From Xanthostigma xanthostigma (lineage: Eukaryota > Arthropoda > Insecta > Raphidioptera > Raphidiidae), in NCBI GenBank assembly GCA_963575645.1, contig OY754468.1, positions 14,508,001 through 14,572,000 on the forward strand: a stretch of DNA of 64,000 nt, read 5' to 3'. This document shows, piece after piece, positions 54,161 through 63,639 of the stretch. Each line of letters starts with the position of its first letter. Position 1 is the first letter of the stretch. The position numbers and the translations under genes are program-made. The notes below the pieces were generated by a model. That model had not been told where the DNA came from. It was given only the letters and a program-made list of their open reading frames with translations, and did no database searches.

Positions 54161-54561
54161 TTATACTTTTTAATACCTTATAATTTTTATCATTCATTCT
54201 TAATTTTTTTAGATCAAACGCATTGTTTCTTATATTAATACTTCAATTCTATAAATATTGAGCAAAGTTCGATAGCAAAGGAAAAAGTATATGGCAAACT
54301 TCTCTAAACATTATCTTATTCTTTTCAATATAAATATTTGCAAAGTACTGATTTCTTTTGAATTTAACATAAACAAAATTTATCATATCATAAAAAAAAT
54401 GAAAATTAATATTCTTTAATTATTTGAAATCAAAATTATTTTCATATTCAATTTAATGTAGAGATATATTTTGAACTCCATTTTTTATATTTAATGTATT
54501 TATAACTTACAACTAATACTTAATATCTATATTATTTTACATATATTTATTTACATTGACA

Positions 54562-54914
54562 CGTTAATATTGGATAGAGAGAAACCATCTATTCAATGTT
54601 AACGGCCTTACTTCTATTAGACCAACAAAATGGCGTTACTTATTTACCAATAACTCAAATTTCACTCTTTTACTTTAATTAATACTTTAAAAACCACAGC
54701 AGAGAAAAAACCACCTGCTGGGCTTGCGAGAATTAGTTGATTTGATAACTATTCTCATTGAAGCGTTAATATTGATAAGAGCAAAACCATCGAACCAATA
54801 TTAACGGTATTATTTATTATACAAAAAAATATCTTTAAGTGACGTTTTTTAAAAAAGTTATTTCGTATTTAAGCACTGAGTTTGATTAAAGATAAACCGT
54901 CTAATCCTACTCAG
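54562..54914. other. Four hairpins with conserved AAACC loop
   Basis: Stems differ but the loop is shared. HP1 54562-54604 (CGTTAA...TTAACG, loop GAGAAACCA). HP2 54697-54720 (CAGCAG/CTGCTG, loop AGAAAAAACCAC). HP3 54764-54806 (CGTTAATATTG/CAATATTAACG, with AGCAAAACCATC inside). HP4 54876-54914 (CTGAG and GATTA with TAATC and CTCAG, with AGATAAACCGTC inside). The spacers are unrelated. This looks like a repeated RNA structure; strand is unknown. Confidence 0.55.
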
Positions 54915-55473
54915 CGAAATTTATATTTGCTTAAGGCATTTTTTGATCAATTGATTTTATTTTTTGTGCTCCCTTTTCCTACTGTATTTTTATTTAATTA
55001 AAAATGTTATCCAAAGTTTTATTACCTCATGATGACCAGAAAAACTCCGTTCTCCAAGATTGATGAAATCAAGTAGGTACCGAAACAGTGAAGATTTACT
55101 GATTAGCAAAAATTGAATTGTAAACTATCGCGTGTACTTCTTTCTAAAGTTCGTAAGCAAGAGAGCTTCTTATCATATTTTAGATTTCAAAAATGCTATC
55201 AATTACGGCGTTATTTCGCCCCACCTACTCTTGATTTACCAATCAGTGCGATCGAAATTTTCAAGTTTACAGCGATATCAATCAGAATCAAACTTAGATA
55301 ACATCTTTTTGAGAACTACACTGTGTTCATAAATGTAATAAGAATTAATAACGTTTTGCATTTAAGATACTTAATGTTCAAAAATAAGTGAATTTAATTA
55401 ATTAATATCATTTTATGTTTCGATTACTCAAAATAATGATTGGGGACAATATCTGTAATGTTGTCACATTACA

Positions 55474-55563
55474 ATCTGCCCCCGCGCCGGGATTCGAATC
55501 CGGTACCTCCCTAATGCGAGTCTAGTGCTCTCACGGCTACGCCACCCCGCTCGGTTTCGAATA
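55474..55563 (-). mobile_element. tRNA-derived head of the interrupted SINE
   Basis: Minus-strand B-box GGATTCGAATCC-type and A-box (TGGCGTAGCCG) follow the same sequence as at 41130-41213, then the same flanking AACTATGAATG. The shared flanks show that both SINEs descend from one insertion that was later duplicated. Confidence 0.8.
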
Positions 55564-56094
55564 CAAAACTATGAATGTTTTCAATTTAAATATTTTGTAT
55601 CAATTTAATGTCATGAAACTTTCAATGCTATTCTACAACGTTTGCATGTTATTCGGTTTAAAGCGAATGGAAGTATTATTTGGTGGAAGAAACATGTTTA
55701 TGTGGTGGAAGCAAAGTGTTTATATGACGACAAACGTTCAAATAATAAAATCACTACATTCTATTGTTTATTTGTTACACATAAATATCACTGTTCAAAA
55801 ATTACTGTCACAACTGATTTGAAAATGTATAATTTCAATAGTTTGTGCAAACTTATAAATAGGGAATTTAATTTTTAAATATATAATCTGTGCCAAATGT
55901 CACTAAATTGTAGTTCGTGTGTCGGATGCGAAATTTTGTAACAAGAAACTGAGGATCTTTATAAAAATGTGTAACCTATTTCAATGTTTCATTAAATCAA
56001 AACAAATCAACAGATTACTAGATCAACATTTTTGACTGAAATTGTTGGTTTGTGAGTTTATGTTATGTAGTGAATATTTATAATATAAACCAGT
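55564..56094. repeat. Segmental-duplication flank, locus 4 side
   Basis: Matches 41214-41690 (AACTATGAATGTTTTCAATT to GTAGTGAATATTTATAATAT). It is separated from RRLF copy 4 by the repeat at 56098 and a LINE-like end. No gene. Confidence 0.75.
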
Positions 56095-56097
56095 GGG

Positions 56098-57785
56098 AGT
56101 ATATGCCCAAGTAATTCAAGAATTACAAGGCGCGAAATATACCCCGGTGTTTTGTTTGAAAATCGGCGTATATATTTAACTACACTTGGAGCTTAATAAT
56201 ATAACTTAATTTACTTAATCGGAGAAAAAAATAACAGTTGAAAATAATGAAACACAGAAAGAAAAAAATAATTTCAATAACTTCATGGTTCTCTATGTAA
56301 TATGTTATTATGTCATGCAAAAATTAAACAAAGAACTACCTAACTAACGTCTTCAGAACAAAAGAACAACGGATTTTTTTTTCAAATTATTTCTGAATTT
56401 ATGAGTTTAGAAAAAAACTTTCATAACTTTCTTGTAAAAACAGATAAAAAATTAAACCGTTATGAAAAGTACCCAAATATTATATAAAAACAACTTTATA
56501 GCATATATGCGCCGACTTTAGCTCAAAGAATTTTTTACAAAACTTTCTTTAAAATAGAATAATAAAACATTATAAAAAGTACACCATTATTATATAAAAA
56601 ACAACGATGACATGAATCTCTTTTGCGCAGGCGCCGATTTTTCCCAAAAATTATACAAAACTCTTGTAAAAATAGACCGAATAATAAACTGTTATGAAAA
56701 GTATACCATTGTTATACATATACAAACAACTTTATAACTTATACCTACTCTGCGCATGCGCCGACTTTCCCTCAAAAAAACATTTTACAAAACTTTCCTG
56801 TAAAGTAGAAAACTAAACATTATAAAAATTACACCATTATTAATTAAAAAAAAATTATGGCATGTATCTCTTTTGCGCATGCGCTGATTTTTCCCAAAAA
56901 TTATACAAAACTCTTGTAAAAATAGACCGGATAATAAACTGTTATGAAAAGTATACCATTGTTATATACAAACAACTTTATAACTTATACCTCCTCTGCG
57001 CATGCGCCGACTTTCCCTCAAAAAAACATTTTACAAAACTTTCTGGTAAAGTAGAATAATAAAACATTATAAAAAGTACACCATTATTATATAAAAAACA
57101 ACTATAGAATGTATCTCTTTTGCGCATGCGCCGATTTTCCCAAAAATTATACAAAACTATTGATAAAATAGATCGAATTAGAAACTGCTATGAAAAGTAT
57201 ACCATTGTTATATACAAACAACTTTATAACTTATACCTCCTCTGCGCATGCGCCGACTTTCCCTCAAAAAAAACATTTTACAAAACTTTCTTGTAAAGTA
57301 GAATAATAAAACATTATAAAAAGTACACCATTATTATATAAAAAACAACTATAGCATATATCTCTTTTGCGCATGCGCCGATTTTCCCAAAAATTATACA
57401 AAACTCTTGTAAAAATAGATCGAATAATAAACTGTTATGAAAAGTATACCATTGTTATATACAAACAACTTTATAATTTATATTAATAAAAATACAACGA
57501 CGGCATATATCTCTTTTGCGCAATGCGCATGCGCCGATTTTCCCCAAAAAATTTACAAAAATTTCTAGTAAAAATAGAATAATAAACCGTTTTAAAATCT
57601 ATACTATTATTATATCAAACAACATTATAAGAGATATTATATTCTTTTACGCATGCGCCGATGTTCCCCAAAAACAATAGGCCACTTCATATTTGCATAT
57701 CAAACATCCTCCCAAAATTTGGTTTCAATCCGCTCATCTGTGGTGATGGAATGGTAAGAAATGTCAAAAGTGACGTTTGCATCTG
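56098..57785. repeat. Tandem repeat with GCGCATGCGC cores (copy 2)
   Basis: Starts CCAAGTAATTCAAGAATTAC like the block at 5974 and ends near TGACGTTTGCATCTGTC. About a dozen TGCGCATGCGCCGA-type cores alternate (GATTTTCCC and GACTTTCCC types) in a dimer of about 245 bp. Compared with copy 1 it has more sub-units but only one large unit. Confidence 0.8.
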
Positions 57786-58400
57786 TCAAAGTATTAAGTT
57801 CTAATAATTAGTTATTCAAATTGTTAACTTAGAAGGCGTTGCATTTCACAAATATTTTAAATGGCATCCGTTTTTGAACAAATGCTATCTTTTAGTTTTA
57901 TTATAGTAATAAATAAAACTATCGACCAATTTTATTTTAAGACAAAACATACGCAATAATTAAATTACCATATTATACCGTGCAACAGAGAGAGATAACC
58001 GAAAGATGTTTGTTATCGGTTATATCAGATTGAATTTATTTCTATATAAATGTGTATAAAAAAACTGATGGGACAAATTCTGTTGTACGAAATTTATGTA
58101 AAATTTTCCCCTCTTTCGTTTAAGACAGGTTTCGGACCGATCTGATTTAAATTGAGCGAGTTATAAGCGAAAAACTTCGTTTTTTCTAAATTGCTCCCCT
58201 CTGGAGCAAAAACTCAAAAATCGGGCGGCGTTAGGATCTAAGTTACCTGGAGACGAATCGAACAAAAAAAAGTTTTTTAAAATCGGTTAAGTCGTTTGGG
58301 CTGTACGCTGGATACAAAATTCGGGATCACAGATTCACAGACAAAGCGAGTATAATATATAGGCGCTTTAGCTTACGCTATTCGCGCCTAAAAAGCAAAT
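57786..58400. other. Unclassified repeat remnant
   Basis: 58080-58395 has text typical of retroposon 3' ends (TAAAATCGGTTAAGTCGTTT, CACAGATTCACAGACAAAGC) and no gene. 57786-58079 is AT-rich with nothing recognised. Confidence 0.4.
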
Positions 58401-58522
58401 GAAAATACACACAAATTATTATAAGACATTTTTATTCGTCGACAACTATAAGTACAAAAAAATATATATACAAGTCAAATTCTATCTACAAACAATAATA
58501 CAAAATATTTTCTAATCTAAAA

Positions 58523-58753
58523 CTAATTAATACTAAGTGCCTTAAATAATTTTATAAAATGTCCATATTCTGATAGCGACGAAATCCGTAGTCTCTTCTC
58601 GGCTTGAAGATTTTCGCGATCAGATTCCTCGTCGTTCCGTTTTCTCTTCTTTGGATTCTCCGCTGAAAATAGCCGCCGACACACTCTCCCCGGTAGCTGT
58701 GCTCTGCGTAGATCCGTTCCTCGGGTTGACCTCCTTTTCATTGGCGATTCCAT
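58523..58753 (-). CDS. RRLF small nuclear-type protein, copy 4
   Basis: 76 residues, complete (MESPMKRRSTRGTD). VCRRLFS and PKKRKR are retained, the acidic DEESDREN segment and basic EKRLRIS follow, and the end is FIKLFKALSIN. The AATAAA for this gene is at about 58435 on the minus strand. It faces PRLV copy 4. Confidence 0.65.
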   Translation of the reverse strand: MESPMKRRSTRGTDLRRAQLPGRVCRRLFSAENPKKRKRNDEESDRENLQAEKRLRISSLSEYGHFIKLFKALSIN

Positions 58754-59082
58754 TTTCTGCTCTTGGAGTCCTCTTTGCTTGTTGATTCAGCGTACAATGA
58801 TTATCACAAGTCAGTTCGCGGCAATTTATAGCCTGACGAGTTCAGTCAACCGTACGAAAATAAAGTTCTGTTTATTCAACCGTAACTGAATTTGTGACCG
58901 GCGAAAACCCTTTTGTTTACAGGTCAATAATTATCTTACGGTTGATTGCACACCTCAGGGTATATATTAAGTCCAAAATGACTTGAGGAAATCATTATAC
59001 ACCCAGCCAACTAGCGAAGAAGAACAGAAGATCAACGCACAAACACAGGACCTTTAGTCGATTCCAAGAAGGATATCTGAAG
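58754..59082. promoter_or_regulatory. Bidirectional promoter, locus 4
   Basis: RRLF side (minus): TCAACCGT at 58846 and again at 58876, TATAAAT near 58830. PRLV side: ACGGTTGA (58938-58945), TATATATT (58961-58968), ATCATTATA (58991-58999), 30 bp after the TATA. AGGTCA lies at 58921. Confidence 0.65.
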
Positions 59083-59496
59083 ATGCCACGTCTAGTTCGC
59101 AGTTCGAAGAAGATGTCGCCATCAAAGAAGAGGTCGTTGTCAATCGACGAAACGGGAGGACTTCCAGCGAAAAAGGCAAGAATGTCAGCAGAAATTTCCG
59201 AAGTTGTAGAGAGCTACTTTGTGCCAGAAGTACAAGAAGATCCCAAAGACTGCGAATTGATGGTGGAGTTAATAATGGCATCACTGAAGAAAACTGAGCG
59301 ACGCATTGCCAAACCGGTGTTCAGGCTACCGAAGAAACCAGCTTGCAAGGAAGAGGAGACATCTTTGCCCGGGTTGGATGAAGCAAAAGAAGGGAAATCG
59401 GAAGATGCAATGGAGACAGTGAAGAGCGGGGCATTTTGGAAGAACGAAGACTTGCCTCGTCTGCTTCGAAAATTTAAACGTTTAAATTTAAGATAG
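59083..59496 (+). CDS. PRLV small nuclear-type protein, copy 4
   Basis: 137 residues, the longest copy. MPRLVRSSKKMSPSKKRS, PAKKARM, acidic EDPKDCELMVEL, FRLPKKPACKEEETSLPG, the VKSGA block, and the C-terminal FKRLNLR are all present. Because it contains both segments that are missing in copies 2/5 and 3, I take it as closest to the ancestral length. AATAAA lies near 59564. Confidence 0.65.
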   Translation: MPRLVRSSKKMSPSKKRSLSIDETGGLPAKKARMSAEISEVVESYFVPEVQEDPKDCELMVELIMASLKKTERRIAKPVFRLPKKPACKEEETSLPGLDEAKEGKSEDAMETVKSGAFWKNEDLPRLLRKFKRLNLR

Positions 59497-59619
59497 GTTT
59501 GTAAGATTTTGTATATATTTGTAAGACTTTCGTATTTATTTTGTATTTGTATCTTGTTATTAATAAATCATTTGACTATACATTCATGTATTTTGTTTGT
59601 TAACTGCCATTTTCTAGAT

Positions 59620-59874
59620 TGTAACACCAGGTCTTAAAAAGCCACGCCGCCAATGGTGTACTCTGGTGGTCATGTGAAAAAACAGAGGCAAGATGGCAGC
59701 GGAGCGTATGAACTAGGAAGTAGTGTTCATGCTAAAAAACTTAAATTAATAAATGTATTGAATTAAATAATATTCATGTTACAAACTTACGTTAATAAAT
59801 ATGTTGAATTAAACAATATTCATGTCACAAACTTGCGTTAATAAATATGTTGAATAAAATAATAATAATTGTTA
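59620..59874. mobile_element. 255-bp insertion with 6-bp target duplication
   Basis: CTAGAT (59614-59619 and 59875-59880) flanks TGTAACACCAGG...AATTGTTA. Inside, about 58-bp units with ACTT(A/G)CGTTAATAAATATG repeat roughly three times. It may be a short solo LTR or a small MITE. It interrupts the downstream region of PRLV copy 4, which is continuous at locus 2. Confidence 0.65.
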
Positions 59875-60282
59875 CTAGATTTATTTAAACTTAGATTTTA
59901 TATTTACAGTTTATATTTATAAGGATTGTTTTACAATTGATTTTGTATGATAGGTACCGATATTAATAGGAATAAAATAATATATTTTTTTAACTATTTA
60001 TCGCTGTACTATCTTAATGTCCTTAAGGGAATTACCCTCAAAGAATTTGAGATAACGGACGTGTGAATCGATAATTTAAAATTAAATAACTACTTTTATT
60101 TGTATTATTTGGACAGTCATGTAACTTCTTTCGGATAATTTATGGGAGCGTTCAATATAGCAGTCAAATACCTAAATCTAATACATCCTTTTAGACACTA
60201 AGGGTTAAGTATTGCAATTCTCCGAATTATAACTTCATCAATTTATATAATAGGCTACCATAAAATCTCAAAGATATTGATA

Positions 60283-60658
60283 TCATAAATTTTTTTTTCA
60301 AAATCATGTGTTCTACTTGGAGATAAAAAAACAAAAATTTTTTATATTTTTTACAGAATTAATTACAATTTTTACTTCATTAACAAGGAAAACATTTTTA
60401 AATGTGTTTGGTCAACTGTTTCAATATAATGAATAGTTTTTACAACAATAACATCTCTCTGCTAAGGTAAATAACCTAGAAACTAACTGTACATTATTGT
60501 TAAACTAAACATTTTTTTAAAATATATTTTCAGTATCTGAAGAAGCTGGTATCAGCAGCGAAACGTTATACACAGCTAAATAAGGTGTTTGATTTGTGTA
60601 CCTGTCCACTTTCCCGCTATCATTTACAAACATCATTATAATGGACGTGAAACCATAA
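60283..60658 (+). mobile_element. Penelope-like 3' fragment with 13-bp target duplication
   Basis: Flanked by AAAGATATTGATA (60270-60282 and 60659-60671). The corresponding site near 47340 lacks the insert, so this is a clean filled/empty pair. It has no coding sequence, only a 3' region with a hammerhead-like motif, suggesting a strongly 5'-truncated Penelope-like retroelement. Confidence 0.7.
60530..60575 (+). ncRNA. Hammerhead-like motif, third copy
   Basis: CTGAAGA (60537-60543) and GAAAC (60560-60564) flank a stem GCTG/CAGC. As in the other two, one A precedes the stem. The stem sequence is entirely different from the GGTCC stem of the other family while the core is the same. Confidence 0.45.
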
Positions 60659-60740
60659 AAAGATATTGATAACATTAATCAATCTAAATATGAAACTAAG
60701 AAATTCTTATTAAAAAAAGTTTTACCTTTCCAACCCACAA

Positions 60741-61135
60741 GTGGGCAATGGTACTAGTTTAGGGCAAAAATCACTTTTTAAAAATTTTACAATATCTTTA
60801 CGTTTTGAGGTCCCCCGAATCCAAAAAACATATTTTTGGAAAAACTCTGTGCGTCTGTTTGTCTGTGAACACGATACAGGTCAAACGGATGGGCGGATTG
60901 AAACCAAAGTTTGGGAAGATGTTTGGCATGCAAATATGAAGAGCCCTATTGTTTTTGGGGAAAATCGGCGCTTGCGCAGAAGAGATATATGTTAAAACGG
61001 TATTTTTTATATAATAATGATATACTTTTCAAAACAGCCTATTATTCTATTTATTTTTTCAAGAAAGTTTTGTAAAAAATTTTTTTTTTTAAACTTTATA
61101 GTTTCGAAAATATTTTGATAATAAAAAAAATTATC
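60741..61135 (-). repeat. Inverted fragment of the GCGCATGCGC repeat family
   Basis: Minus-strand similarity to the end of the 5974/56098 repeats: GGATTGAAACCAAAGTTTGG, then ATGCAAATATGAAG and AAATCGGCGCTTGCGCAG. The palindromic core is degenerate here. The open frame across it is not a gene. Confidence 0.65.
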
Positions 61136-62440
61136 CGCTCTTTTGTTTTATGGATCTGTCAGAAATAAACTAGTTAGGCAGGCTTTGATTAATTTTTACA
61201 TGACCTGGAACATAATATGTAGGTAACCATGGCAACGAATAGTTAATATCATATTGAATACTAGCCATTACCCGCGTCACCTCACGCGATATTAGAAATT
61301 TTATTTTCTTTATTATAATCTAATGTCAACATTTTTGAAGTTGGAATGGTACCGTCGCCCAATTGGCCGTAATTTTTTTGTCTCTACAGGAATATATTAT
61401 AAATTGGTAACATATTTTACTCTGACTGTCGACTGATAATATGTACTTTTGTAAAATCACCGTATCAATAAATATAATAGAATAGAATAAACATTTATTG
61501 CTGAACCCATTTTGGGAAACAATACGTCACAAGAGAAGAAAAAAAAATAGTTACAAAATCCATGTAAGGAGTAAGGATCCATATATATTAAAAATTCTTT
61601 TAGCTCTTTATTAAGCTTTAAGGATTTTTTCAATTTTAAAAAAGGACCTAGTACAGACGAAAAATGGACCTAGAACTGACGAAAAAAGGACCTAAGTAAT
61701 TTTTTTTTTGCTCTCCAAATGCGGAAATAGAATGTGAGGACCTTTTTTTTGCTCTGCAAATTTTTGGCCTACGGTCAAATTTATATCAGCTATGTGGCCC
61801 GCGGTCAATTTTTGATCAGCTATGTTGCCCGGCGATCAAAAGATTACCCGCCCCTGATCTATATACATAAAAAACACTAATTAAAATCAAGTGTTAGATG
61901 GGTAAGCACAAAAAACAAACGAAAATGATTACCCAGATAAAAAAATAGCTTCCAAGTTTTCCTCTTAAGGACAATAAGATGGCACTCCATGCTTATGTAG
62001 CAATAAATATAATGAAAACATATTATTTTATTCATAATAATAGATCATGCAAAATCAATTATAAAAAAATCGTTAAAAATACAAACTATAAATAAAATAC
62101 ACGTTGTACTGTACATACAGTACCTATGTAGCTTAAGTTGCGTATGTCAGATGCAATGTAAACTGCGAACGTAGTGTTTAACTATAACAATTATTTAATT
62201 GTTTTAGTTGAATACGCAAAGGTTTGCATTTCTAATTGATATAAATATATGTGTATTTGGAAGGAAGGAGGAAGTCAGGTGGTGGACGCACGTGGCTATG
62301 CCAGCGCGAGCTGGCGTAGGTCGACGTTGGTATCGTAAATAAATCAATATTAAACCAAATTCAAGAGTATTAATAATTTGAAAGAACCTGATAACCACCA
62401 ACACTACAACTTTATATAAATCAGGAAAATGGCAGTTAAC
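61136..62440. other. Repeat remnants, LINE 3' end (-) at 61440-61640
   Basis: 61460-61640 is the inverted LINE 3' end (CATTTATTGCTGAACCCATT) with its flank ATATGTACTTTTGTAAAATC, as at 43803. 61640-61850 repeats GGACCTA and GGTCAA motifs without a gene. 62190-62340 is GC-richer with no domain. Confidence 0.5.
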
Positions 62441-62555
62441 AAACAAAATACATGAATGTATTATCAAATGATTTATTAACAAAATAAGATTCATATACAA
62501 AAAAAATACTAAATACTAAAATCTTTCAAATACCTATATACAAAATCTAACAAAA

Positions 62556-62957
62556 CTATCTTAAATTTAAACGTCTAAATTTTCGAAACAGACGAGGCAA
62601 GTCTTCGTTCTTCCAAAATGTCTCCATTGCATCTTCCGAATTCCCTTCTTTTGCTTCAACCAACCCGGGCACATATGTCTCCTCTCCCTTGAAAGCTGGT
62701 TTCTTCGGTAGCCTGAACACCGGTTTGGCAATTCGTCGCTCAGTTTTCTTCAGCAATGCCATTATTGACCCCACCATCAATTCGCAGTCTTTGGGATCTC
62801 CTTGTACTTCTGGCACAAAGTAGCTATCTACGACTTCGGCAATTTCTGCAGACATTCTTGCCTTTTTTGATGGAAGTCCTCCCGTTTCGTCGATTGACAA
62901 CGACCTCTTCTTTGATGGAGACGACATCTTCTTCGAACTGCGGACTAGACGTGGCAT
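62556..62957 (-). CDS. PRLV small nuclear-type protein, copy 5
   Basis: 133 residues. One Ser is inserted (KKMSSPSKKRS), and the five-residue VKSxA block is absent as in copy 2. C-terminal FRRLNLR is kept, with one change in LPRLFRKF. AATAAA lies on the minus strand downstream. It faces RRLF copy 5. Confidence 0.6.
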   Translation of the reverse strand: MPRLVRSSKKMSSPSKKRSLSIDETGGLPSKKARMSAEIAEVVDSYFVPEVQGDPKDCELMVGSIMALLKKTERRIAKPVFRLPKKPAFKGEETYVPGLVEAKEGNSEDAMETFWKNEDLPRLFRKFRRLNLR

Positions 62958-63284
62958 CTTCAGATATCCTTCTTGGAATCGACTAAATGTCCTGTGATTG
63001 TGCGCAGATTCTGTTCTTTTTCGCTAGTTGGCTGGGCGTATAATGATTTCCTCAAGTCATTTTGGACCTAATATATACCCTGAGGTGTGCAATTAGCCGC
63101 AGGATAATTGTTGACCTGTAAACAAAAGGGTTTTCGCAGGTCATAAAATCAGTTACGGTGGAATAAACAGAAATTTATTATCGTACGGTTGACTGAACAC
63201 GTCAGGCTATAAATTGCCGCGAACTGACTTATGATAATCATTATACGCTGAATCAACAAGCAAAGAGGACTCCAAGAACAGAAA
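62958..63284. promoter_or_regulatory. Bidirectional promoter, locus 5
   Basis: PRLV side (minus): TATATATT-type TATA near 63070; its ACGGTTGATTGCA box is altered (read on plus as GCAATTAGCCGCAGGATA). RRLF side: ACGGTTGACTG (63186), TATAAAT (63210), ATCATTATA (63238-63246). An AGGTCA half-site is at 63138. The damaged PRLV box suggests weaker PRLV expression. Confidence 0.6.
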
Positions 63285-63515
63285 ATGGAATCGCCAATGA
63301 AAAGGAGGTCAACCCGAGGAACGGATCTACGCAGAGCACAGCTGCCAGGGAGAGTGTGTCGACGGCTATTTTCAGCGGAGAATCCAAAGAAGAGAAAACG
63401 AAACGACGAGGAATCTGATCGCGAAAATCTTCAAGCCGAGAAGAGACTACGGATGTCGTCCCTATCAGAATATGGACATTTTATAATATTATTTAAGGCA
63501 CTTAGTATTAATTAG
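63285..63515 (+). CDS. RRLF small nuclear-type protein, copy 5
   Basis: 76 residues, full MESPMKRR start, VCRRLFS, PKKRKR and FIILFKALSIN. The 3' UTR is undamaged to GTTGTTGACGAATAAAAATG at 63587-63606, so this copy shows the normal gene end. Confidence 0.65.
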   Translation: MESPMKRRSTRGTDLRRAQLPGRVCRRLFSAENPKKRKRNDEESDRENLQAEKRLRMSSLSEYGHFIILFKALSIN

Positions 63516-63639
63516 TTTTAGATTAGAAAATATTTTGTATTATTGTTTGTAGATAGAATTTGACTTGTATATATTTTTTTTGTCATAGTTGTTGACGAAT
63601 AAAAATGTCTTATAATAATTTGTGTGTATTTTCATTTGC

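Larger units (their letters stand above)
50838..55473. mobile_element. 4.6 kb insertion in the SINE, TG...CA ends, 4-bp duplication
   Basis: Starts TGTAACGTTCCCC and ends CACATTACA; ATCT (50834-50837 and 55474-55477) is the target duplication. TG...CA ends and a 4-bp duplication fit an LTR retrotransposon or a solo LTR. I see no pair of direct LTRs and no gag or pol. Without the nested palindrome (51209-53753) the element is about 2.1 kb, compatible with one long solo LTR. It carries the hairpin series at 54041-54916. Confidence 0.65.
59881..60740. repeat. Segmental-duplication flank (inverse of 47276-47860)
   Basis: Runs inverted to the region beside locus 3, interrupted at 60283-60658 by a Penelope-like piece. 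No gene. Confidence 0.7.

Noticed and set aside
60741-60995. 84-residue open frame on the plus strand
   Set aside because: It lies antisense across the GCGCATGCGC repeat family and has no domain.
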